In this document: positions 35,850 through 42,453 of the stretch, one piece after another
How positions within the stretch are numbered: position 1 is the stretch's first letter
Layout: each line of letters starts with the position of its first letter
NCBI RefSeq assembly: GCF_029946515.1
Contig: NZ_JARZHH010000004.1
Location: 186,001 to 250,000, forward strand
Direction of reading: 5' to 3'
DNA: 64,000 nt
DNA from: Polyangium sp. 6x1
GTDB taxonomy: Bacteria > Myxococcota_A > Polyangia > Polyangiales > Polyangiaceae
The notes under the pieces: model-generated
Database searches by the model: none
What the model saw: only the letters and a program-made list of their open reading frames with translations
What the model was told of the DNA's origin: nothing
Made by a program: the position numbers and the translations under genes

Positions 35850-38687
35850 ATGCGATCTTTGCCGCTCGTTCGCGAGGCGGGTGTGCCGCCGCTCTCCTTG
35901 CCTGCCCCCGACGCGCGCGGCGAAGGCGTGCTCCCGGCGGCCGTGCTCAGCCTGCACAGCCACCGGGATCGGTCGTTCCTGGACGACGTGGGCCTGCACC
36001 ACATCGCGGGCGCGATGCGCGCCGCGGGCCTTGCGGGCGATCTCGTCGTGGCGCACCTGCCGCGTGGTGCCGAGACCGACGCGAGCGACGCGTGGGACGC
36101 GCTCGTCCGTGCGCTCCGCCCGTATCCGACGATCCTTTACGAGCGGCTCTGGAGCGCGGCGATCGTCACGCGCCTCGCCCGCGAATTGCCCGACGCCACG
36201 TTCGTCCGCCTCGTCGGCGAGCACGACCTCTCGGACGCGCCGGCGAGCCACGTTTGTCCGGCAGAACCACAGGCGGTGGTCGCGCTCCTTTGCGCGCTCG
36301 CGGGCCGCGCCGTGCCGACGGAGCCGCTGCCGCGGTATGCGCCGCTTCTCCGGCCCGTGGTTGCGACCGAGGATGCGCGCCCGCGGTTTCCGTCGTTTCC
36401 GATCACGGGAAACACGGGCTGCCCGTACCAGGCCGACGCGCGGGAAAACCCCCTGTATGCGGGCACGACGATCCCCGAGGGCGCGGGCCGCGGCTGCGGG
36501 TTCTGCACCACGGGCAACCATTACGAGCACAAGTCGCGCGACGAGGCGCTCGCCTGGGCGCTCGTGCAGCTCCGATATCTGCGCGCGAACGCACCGGAGA
36601 TCGAGGCGCTCGTCCTGCGCGACCAGAACCCGTTTTATTACCTGACCGAGCTCGTCGAGGCGGCCGAGGCGGAAAAGCTCGGGCCCTTCACGCTGCTCAT
36701 CGAGTCGCGCGCCGACTGGTGGCTCCAGAACACGGCCCGCTTCACGCGCGCGCTCGCGTCCGCGCGGCGCTCGTCGATCCGCCTCGCGCCTTTCCTCGTC
36801 GGCGTGGAGAACTTCTCCCAGCCCGAGCTCGATCGCTTCAACAAAGGCGCGACGCAGGAGACGCTCGTCCGCTTCCTCGAGGCGCTCCGCCGCTGGAACA
36901 CCGAATACGCGCCCGCGATGGACCTCTCGCACGCGGCGTTCGGCTTCATCCTGTTCACGCCGTGGACCACGATGGAGGACCTCCGGACGAACCTCGCGTG
37001 CATCCGAAAGACCGGCATGCACGAGCTCCGCGGCCACCTCTTGCTCTCGCGCGTGCGGCTCTATCCCGACACGGCGCTCTACTGGCTCGCCGAGCGGGAT
37101 GGCCTGCTCGCCGATGCCTACGAGAGCCCCGAGGACGACGCGAGCGCGCGATATGGGTATCTGCCCGCGCGACCATGGCGGTTCCAGGACAAACGTGTCC
37201 GCCACCTCGCCGAGCTCGCGGCCGCGGCCATCCGGCGAAGCGGGGGCCGCGACGAGCTCACGCTTTTCGAGACGCTGCTCGCGCTCGTCTCGTCCGCGGC
37301 CGATCCGGCGCTCTTGACGGTGGACGACGTCGAGCGCGCCATGGCCGCGAAGGGCCAGCCGCGCGGCCGTGACGTGGCCGGATCGAGCGGCGTCGTCTTT
37401 CGGGATCCGCCGAGCGTCGAGCATGAGGCGGCCGAAAAGAAACGCGCGCTCGCCCGGGCGCTCGTGAACGCGCCGTCGCTGCCCGTGGACCTGCCCGCGT
37501 TCGGGCTCGCGCTGCTCGACGTGAATGCGGACAAACATCACGTCGAGCTCGTGCTCGGCAAACGGGATCCGATCGCGCGCCTGCGCCTCGGCTGGGACAA
37601 GGCCGCTGGCATTGCCACGGTGGAGGTTTGTCCGAGCGTATCCGAGGCCGCGCGATGGACGAAGGCGTTCGAGGCGATGGCGGCGCGGCTCGTCGTGGCG
37701 ACGACGAAAGAGCGATGGGAGCGCGCCTCGGGGATCGCAAAGGAGCTCGCGCGGCTGCCTCTGGGCGTGCCGCTCGGCTTCTTTCGCCAGATCGTGGCGG
37801 GCGTCGAGCCGCTCGAAGCCATCGTGCGGACGGGCTTCGGCTGCAACCAGGATTGCGGCATGTGCTGGCAAGGCCGCGATTGGGGGCGTTACGGGCCCGA
37901 GCAGGTCGTTCGATGGATCGAGGACCTGTGGGCGGCCGGCGCGCGTTCGCTCATCGTCTCGGGCGGCGAGCCCATGCTCGACCCGGAGCTCATTCGTTAT
38001 GTGGAGCGAGCGCGCGCGCTCGGTTTTACCGGCGTGACGCTCGAGACGAACGCCATCCAGGCGAGCAAGCCGGGGTATGCCGTGCGCCTCGCGAAGGCGG
38101 GCGTGACGCAGGCGTTCGTCTCGCTCCATAGCGGCGACGCGGCGGTCTCGGACGCCATCACGCGAGCGCCCGGCACGCACGAGCGGACCGTGCGGGGCAT
38201 CCATGCGCTGCTCGACGCGGGCATCCCGGTCGCGCTGAACGCCGTGACGACGGCGGAGGGCATCGACGAGCTCGGGGCGTTGCCCGATTTCATCCACGAC
38301 ACGTTCGGCCGCCATCCGAAGCTCCTGCATCTCATGATCTCGTACCCGACGATGCCGTTCGATCGTTCGCTCGTGGGGACGATCGTGCCGGATCCCGCGC
38401 GCCTGCGGGCCGCGCTCCGGAAGGCGCTCGATCGCGCGTTTGTCCTGGGGATCATGGTGCGCGGGCTCGAGGGGCCGTGTGGCCCGCCGCTCTGCGCTTT
38501 CGACGCCGACGAACGGTTCATCTCGGGCAAACCCATCCCCGGTCCGGTCGAGTTTCGTCGGAAGGTCCCCGCGTGCGAGCGCTGCGCCGTGAAATCGGCG
38601 TGCTTCGGCGTCCGGCACATCGACGTGGAGCGCTACGGAGAAGCGTGGGTCCAGCCGATCGAGCGGCGTTCGTCGGGGCCTTCTTGA
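35850..38687 (+). CDS. Twin radical SAM fusion protein
   Basis: A 945-residue protein with two radical-SAM-like halves. Half 1 (~150-470) has GNTGCPYQADAREN (C191) and GRGCGFCTTGNHYEHK (C216xxC219), giving C-x24-C-x2-C instead of CxxxCxxC, followed by barrel features such as ALVLRDQNPFYY, LLIESRADWW and GVENFSQPELDRFNKG. A linker domain (~500-640) follows. Half 2 (~655-860) has canonical C665xxxC669xxC672 (GCNQDCGMCWQG), VSGGEPML and TNAIQASKPG. The C-terminus (~876-935) has CGPPLC and CERCAVKSACFG, suggesting an auxiliary SPASM/Twitch-type Fe-S site. Likely a two-step or self-paired enzyme of unknown product. A terminator hairpin follows the stop. Confidence 0.9.
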   Translation: MRSLPLVREAGVPPLSLPAPDARGEGVLPAAVLSLHSHRDRSFLDDVGLHHIAGAMRAAGLAGDLVVAHLPRGAETDASDAWDALVRALRPYPTILYERLWSAAIVTRLARELPDATFVRLVGEHDLSDAPASHVCPAEPQAVVALLCALAGRAVPTEPLPRYAPLLRPVVATEDARPRFPSFPITGNTGCPYQADARENPLYAGTTIPEGAGRGCGFCTTGNHYEHKSRDEALAWALVQLRYLRANAPEIEALVLRDQNPFYYLTELVEAAEAEKLGPFTLLIESRADWWLQNTARFTRALASARRSSIRLAPFLVGVENFSQPELDRFNKGATQETLVRFLEALRRWNTEYAPAMDLSHAAFGFILFTPWTTMEDLRTNLACIRKTGMHELRGHLLLSRVRLYPDTALYWLAERDGLLADAYESPEDDASARYGYLPARPWRFQDKRVRHLAELAAAAIRRSGGRDELTLFETLLALVSSAADPALLTVDDVERAMAAKGQPRGRDVAGSSGVVFRDPPSVEHEAAEKKRALARALVNAPSLPVDLPAFGLALLDVNADKHHVELVLGKRDPIARLRLGWDKAAGIATVEVCPSVSEAARWTKAFEAMAARLVVATTKERWERASGIAKELARLPLGVPLGFFRQIVAGVEPLEAIVRTGFGCNQDCGMCWQGRDWGRYGPEQVVRWIEDLWAAGARSLIVSGGEPMLDPELIRYVERARALGFTGVTLETNAIQASKPGYAVRLAKAGVTQAFVSLHSGDAAVSDAITRAPGTHERTVRGIHALLDAGIPVALNAVTTAEGIDELGALPDFIHDTFGRHPKLLHLMISYPTMPFDRSLVGTIVPDPARLRAALRKALDRAFVLGIMVRGLEGPCGPPLCAFDADERFISGKPIPGPVEFRRKVPACERCAVKSACFGVRHIDVERYGEAWVQPIERRSSGPS

Positions 38688-38722
38688 AAAAAAATCGGGG
38701 CCGCTTTTCAGGGCGGTCCCGA
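38687..38722. terminator. Bidirectional terminator between the radical SAM gene and the XRE regulator gene
   Basis: TCGGGGCCGC (38695-38704) pairs with GCGGTCCCGA (38713-38722), one G-T wobble, loop 8 nt. Eight A residues (38687-38694) precede it, which is a T8 run when read on the minus strand, making a strong terminator for the regulator gene at 38754-39092. In the plus direction the tail is short (TTTC). Confidence 0.75.
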
Positions 38723-38753
38723 TTTCGGGATCGGTGAGATACGTGCGCCGGGA

Positions 38754-39092
38754 TCAGCGTTTACGGAGACCGAGCTGCACCTGGAGCTGACGGCGGAGCT
38801 TGCGGACCTGATCCGTGGGGAGCTTGCGGACGAGCTCCGCGGCGTGCGCGCGCTCGTCTTCCCCGGGGAAGGTCAGCAAGTAGAGGGGCGGCAGCGAGAG
38901 CCCGTGGGCGAGCCGGGAGATGGTCTGGATCGTGATGGCTGCGAGCCCGTGTTCGACGCTGGAAAGGTGTCCTTTCGACAGCTCGCTCGCGTCCGCGAGC
39001 TCAGCCAGGGACATGCCTCGTTCCAGACGAAGCTCACGGATGCGGCCACCCACCTGCGTTGCGAAAGGATCCGGTACGGTTCGTCGCGGCAT
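38754..39092 (-). CDS. XRE-family helix-turn-helix regulator
   Basis: A 112-residue DNA-binding protein. The HTH domain (~15-72) shows the classical pattern: GGRIRELRLERGMSLAELADASELSKGHLSSVEHG (here at residues 15-49) with a recognition helix around SKGHLSSVE, then TIQTISRLAHGLSLPPLYLLT. A basic C-terminal helix (LRRQLQVQLGLRKR) follows. It converges on the twin radical SAM gene with a shared terminator. It has an unusually long, gene-free upstream region with palindromes where it may bind itself. A role in controlling the radical SAM cluster is inferred from proximity only. Confidence 0.88.
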   Translation of the reverse strand: MPRRTVPDPFATQVGGRIRELRLERGMSLAELADASELSKGHLSSVEHGLAAITIQTISRLAHGLSLPPLYLLTFPGEDERAHAAELVRKLPTDQVRKLRRQLQVQLGLRKR

Positions 39093-39385
39093 GGCGTTTC
39101 TTTCGGGACGTCCTCACGGACGACCCCGCCGGCCCTCCTCGTGCCGGATCAAGGAAGTGGTTGATTGCTGGTCCTGTTGCCTGGTTTGTCGTCGGGCGGG
39201 CGCAGGCCCCACGTCCACCCTGTTATGCTTTTGGGCGAGCACGACCCTACTATGCACTGTTCCGACGAACCTTGGCAGTGGAAAATACGGTTTCATTGAT
39301 GGAACTGCCCCCGAGCCCCGTTTGTCGTAGGAGCTCATCGTTGTAAGTTGAATTACGTATCGATGCACGCGCGCACGCTCCCCTC

Positions 39386-39409
39386 CCGAGGCGATCGGAA
39401 CCGCCTCGG
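39386..39409. promoter_or_regulatory. 8-bp hairpin upstream of the XRE regulator
   Basis: CCGAGGCG (39386-39393) pairs with CGCCTCGG (39402-39409) around an 8-nt loop. There is no T-run, so it is more likely a structured RNA element or operator than a terminator. Confidence 0.4.
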
Positions 39410-39525
39410 CGACCGGTAGACACGCGTAAAACGCGAGCGAACACGCGCGTCTTCCCAAAGATCTCGATGATGCGGCGCGTGCAAACGATGACGCGCCGGC
39501 GGCCTTTGATGTGATCGTTATGATC

Positions 39526-39539
39526 GGTTCGGCCGAACC
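39526..39539. promoter_or_regulatory. 14-bp perfect palindrome GGTTCGGCCGAACC
   Basis: A fully self-complementary site, with flanking TGAT and ATCA also complementary apart from one unpaired C on the left. This is the form of a binding site for a dimeric regulator, perhaps the adjacent XRE protein or a TetR-type factor. Regulator unknown. Confidence 0.5.
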
Positions 39540-39648
39540 ATCACCCTCGACGCGAAGCGGGTTTCGTTCGAGACGCGAGGGGTGCGAAAAGAACGTAGCA
39601 GTCGGCCCGGCGTTCGGAGCTTGTCCGGGCTCGCGAATGGCAAGCGGC

Positions 39649-40185
39649 TCAGCCGGTAGGGCCGGACGAGGTGCGCGGCAAGATGCGGCGGAGCCGCGTC
39701 GCAATCTCCATGACGGCCGCCTCGCCCTTGACCGAGCCCTCGATGCGCCGATCCGAGGCGGTGCCGTCATCGTTTGGCGCGACAAATAAGGGGATGAGCC
39801 GCGACGTGTAACCAGCGACGGCGAGCCGCTCGGCGTCGCGATCGAGGTCGAACTCCAGGATCCGCAGGCGAGGAAAGATGTCGTCGAGCTCCCCCTTCTC
39901 GGCCGCGTGATGGAACCTCTGGCAGGGCTCGCACCACGTCGCGCCCACATAGACGAGCAGATCCCGTCCGTCCTTGCGAGCACGCTCGATCTCGCGCCGC
40001 ACGGTCGTCGCGACGTCCTCCCCCTCGGTCGCCCGGACCCACTCGACACGTCCTTTCGACGCGGCGGATGCAGCCGGCTTGGGCTCGGGCGTGGGGGTTT
40101 GGTCGTTCGAACATCCAGCGGCGCCCACGATCGCGGCCACGGAGAACAATAACGCCAAAGATTTCCACTTCGATGCGGCCTTCAT
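39649..40185 (-). CDS. Thioredoxin-fold lipoprotein
   Basis: A 178-residue exported protein. I chose ATG 40185 (MKAASKWKSLALLF), which gives a clean lipoprotein signal with Cys25 in GAAGC; an upstream start at 40233 would add 16 residues before the signal. After a Pro/Ala linker comes a thioredoxin fold with active site WCEPC in VYVGATWCEPCQRF, an extended helix (HHAAEKGELDDIF, as in DUF255/thioredoxin_7-like proteins) and a cis-Pro-like IPLFV. Likely a periplasmic thiol-disulfide oxidoreductase or reductase. It lies 44 nt downstream of an unknown gene on the same strand. Confidence 0.85.
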   Translation of the reverse strand: MKAASKWKSLALLFSVAAIVGAAGCSNDQTPTPEPKPAASAASKGRVEWVRATEGEDVATTVRREIERARKDGRDLLVYVGATWCEPCQRFHHAAEKGELDDIFPRLRILEFDLDRDAERLAVAGYTSRLIPLFVAPNDDGTASDRRIEGSVKGEAAVMEIATRLRRILPRTSSGPTG

Positions 40186-40229
40186 CTCGCGCAATGTACC
40201 ACGCGAAAAACGAACGAAGACGCGGGTAT

Positions 40230-41165
40230 TCAACGCAGGAGCGAGACCGTGACCGGGGATTTTCGGATCCCCGCGAGCGCGAGGGTGGCGTTCCGGAGGA
40301 GGCGCTCGTTCGGCTCGAAGCGGAAGTGGAGGACGGCAGAGCCGCCACGCACGTCGAGATCAGGGATGTCGTAGGCCGCGACGCCGAGGAGCGCCTTGCG
40401 CACCGAGGGGCCGAGCAGGCGCTTTGCGACGTCAGGCTCGGCCTCGATGAGGAACGAATCATCAAAACGTTCGTCCCCGAGCTCCACGTCGCGCACGAGG
40501 CCGATCGCCTTGCCGAGTCCATGCAAAAGCGTCTGGGGTCGAATCCGCAATGGCGGTGTTCCAGCGGCGACGGAGGTCGCGACGAAGACGTGGACCTCGG
40601 CCGGCTGCTCGTTCGGAGCGAAGGCGATCTGGGTGAGGACCGAGAAGGGCGCGTCGTGCGCGCGGAAGCGAGCGCGGAAGGCGTATGCGGCCTGCTTTTC
40701 GACCTCGGCGTGCTTGTCGAGAGCGAGCGCGGCCTGGTGGAGCCCACGCTCGGCGGCGTCGAAGGTCTCGATGACGATGTCGCCGATGAAGAGGTCGATC
40801 AGGGGGCGGAGCCGGCCCGAGAGCTGCGGATCGGGCGCGTCGTCGGGGAGCGCGCGTTGTTCGTCCTCGAGGTCGGGCGCGAGCTCGATCGCGCGGTCGA
40901 GGGCGTCGCGATACGCGAGGAGCCTGGCCTCGGCGGCGAGGAGCTCGGCCTCGGTGCTGGCCGGCAAGCGCGCGTGGGCGCGGCCCTCGAGGAGCGCTTC
41001 GGCGAGCGGGCGAGGGAGGTGATCGACGAGCGCGTCGGTGAGCGTGGCCTCGCGCTCTTCGACTTCGCGCGCGAGGTCCTGCACACGGGCGCGCAAGCCC
41101 TGCAGCGGATCCCGATAAGCGCCGTCGTTGCCGCGCACGTCGACCCGCGAGCGTAGCCTTGCCAC
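40230..41165 (-). CDS. Hypothetical protein with coiled-coil and C-terminal alpha/beta domain
   Basis: A 311-residue protein if begun at GTG 41165; an ATG at 41198 is in frame but overlaps the start codon of the divergent aminotransferase. The N-terminal ~120 residues are helical and Glu/Arg/Leu-rich (RARVQDLAREVEEREATLTDALVDH), likely a coiled coil. The C-terminal part has strands with FLIEAEPDVAKRLLGPSVRKALL and VLHFRFEPNERLL, somewhat like DUF3137-type domains. No signal peptide or membrane helix is seen. It precedes the thioredoxin lipoprotein on the same strand. Function unknown. Confidence 0.7.
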   Translation of the reverse strand: MARLRSRVDVRGNDGAYRDPLQGLRARVQDLAREVEEREATLTDALVDHLPRPLAEALLEGRAHARLPASTEAELLAAEARLLAYRDALDRAIELAPDLEDEQRALPDDAPDPQLSGRLRPLIDLFIGDIVIETFDAAERGLHQAALALDKHAEVEKQAAYAFRARFRAHDAPFSVLTQIAFAPNEQPAEVHVFVATSVAAGTPPLRIRPQTLLHGLGKAIGLVRDVELGDERFDDSFLIEAEPDVAKRLLGPSVRKALLGVAAYDIPDLDVRGGSAVLHFRFEPNERLLRNATLALAGIRKSPVTVSLLR

Positions 41166-41196
41166 GAGGCCTTGGGGAGGGGCATCCTTTCGGCCC

Positions 41197-42435
41197 ATGG
41201 GCCGCGGCGACGACGTCAAATTCACGGCAAAGCTCGGCGATCGGGAGCATTTCCCGGATCTCGAGCCGCTCGTCTATTGCAACCACGCGGCGATCTCGCC
41301 GCCGTCCTGGCCCGTGCGCCGCGCGATGCAAAACGCGATCGCGGACTGGGGGCGGCGCGGGGCGCAGGCCTTCGGGACCTACGGGGCACAAAGGGGACAG
41401 CTGCGCGAGAAGCTCGCGCGGCTCGTGGGCGCGTCGGCCGAGGAGATCGCGTTCGTGCCGAACACGTCGGCGGGCGTGACGGCGATCGCGCTGTCGTTTC
41501 CGTGGAAGCGCGGCGATCGGGTGATCCTGTTCGACGGGGAGTTCCCGGCGAACGTGACGCCGTGGATGCGCGCGGCGGAGCTGTTCGACGTCACGCCGGT
41601 GTTCCTGCCGCTGTCGGATTTCCAGGAGAGCGACGAGCGAGGGCTCGGTCGGCTGGCGGAGGAGCTCGCGAAGGGCGCGCGGCTCGTGGCGGTGAGCGCT
41701 GTGCAGTTCCGGTCGGGGCTGCGGATGCCGCTCGGGGAGATGGCGCGGCTCTGCCACGCGCACGGGGCGGAGCTCTTCGTCGACGGGATCCAGGCGACGG
41801 GCGCGGTGCCGGTGGACGTGCGCGCGCTCGAGATCGATTACTGGGCCTCGGGCGGGCACAAGTGGCTGATGGGCCCCGAAGGGACGGGGATGCTCTACGT
41901 GCGGAAGGAGCGCGTGGAGGCGCTGCGACCACACGTCGCCGGATGGTTGAGCCACGAGGACGCGGTGCGCTTCCTGATCGAAGGGCCGGGGCACATGCGG
42001 TACGACCGGCCGCTCAAGAAGCGCGCGGACGTGTTCGAGGTCGGATGCATCAACGCGATCGGGCTCGTGGGGCTCGAAGCCGCCGTGGACCTCGTGGCCG
42101 AGCTCGGCGTGGAGACGATCCACGCGCACGTGGTGCGCTGGGGCGACGCGGTGGAGGCGGGCCTCGTGGAGCGAGGTTTTACGAGCCTACGCGCGGCCGA
42201 GGCGAGCCGGCGGAGCGGGATCCTCGCGGTGCTGCCGCCAAAGGACATCGACGTGGTGGCGCTCCACCGCGCGCTGCTCGGCCGCGGGATCAGCACGGCG
42301 ATCCCGGACGGCGTCCTGCGGTTCAGCCCGCACTGGCCGAACAACGTGGACGAGGCGGAGCAGGTGCTCCTGTCGATGGAGGACGCGCTCGCCGAGCTGC
42401 GAGGCGCGCCGCGGCAGCGCTCGGATGATTGGTAG
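41197..42435 (+). CDS. Class V aminotransferase-fold PLP enzyme
   Basis: A 412-residue fold-type I PLP protein of the NifS/CsdB/isopenicillin-N-epimerase-like class V group. It shows YCNHAAISPPS near the N-terminus, FVPNTSAGVTAIALS (PLP phosphate cup), VSAVQFRSGLRMPL, ELFVDGIQATGAVPVD (the PLP-pairing Asp) and SGGHKWLMGPEGTG with PLP Lys222. The conserved Cys loop of cysteine desulfurases is not apparent, so a desulfurase role is doubtful; an aminotransferase, epimerase or lyase is as likely. ATG 41197 follows GGGGAGGGG at 41174-41182, rather far upstream. It converges on the large lipoprotein gene. Confidence 0.88.
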   Translation: MGRGDDVKFTAKLGDREHFPDLEPLVYCNHAAISPPSWPVRRAMQNAIADWGRRGAQAFGTYGAQRGQLREKLARLVGASAEEIAFVPNTSAGVTAIALSFPWKRGDRVILFDGEFPANVTPWMRAAELFDVTPVFLPLSDFQESDERGLGRLAEELAKGARLVAVSAVQFRSGLRMPLGEMARLCHAHGAELFVDGIQATGAVPVDVRALEIDYWASGGHKWLMGPEGTGMLYVRKERVEALRPHVAGWLSHEDAVRFLIEGPGHMRYDRPLKKRADVFEVGCINAIGLVGLEAAVDLVAELGVETIHAHVVRWGDAVEAGLVERGFTSLRAAEASRRSGILAVLPPKDIDVVALHRALLGRGISTAIPDGVLRFSPHWPNNVDEAEQVLLSMEDALAELRGAPRQRSDDW

Positions 42436-42453
42436 TCGAACGATCGTCGGGAG

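Larger units (their letters stand above)
39093..39648. other. 556-nt gene-free region upstream of the XRE regulator
   Basis: It is locally AT-richer than its surroundings (for example 39270-39360) and contains no convincing gene. Inverted repeats are concentrated here: an 8-bp hairpin at 39386-39409, CGCGT/ACGCG at 39423-39435 and a 14-bp perfect palindrome at 39526-39539. It may hold the regulator promoter and operators, a small RNA, or a decayed gene. Confidence 0.5.

Noticed and set aside
35820-38618. Minus-strand frame extending the YPxCC gene upstream by ~930 codons
   Set aside because: The extension is an Arg/His-rich shadow opposite the twin radical SAM gene; the real start is near 35819.
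39511-39789. 92-codon plus-strand frame in the region upstream of the XRE gene
   Set aside because: Runs into the thioredoxin lipoprotein on the other strand and covers a palindrome; no homology signal.
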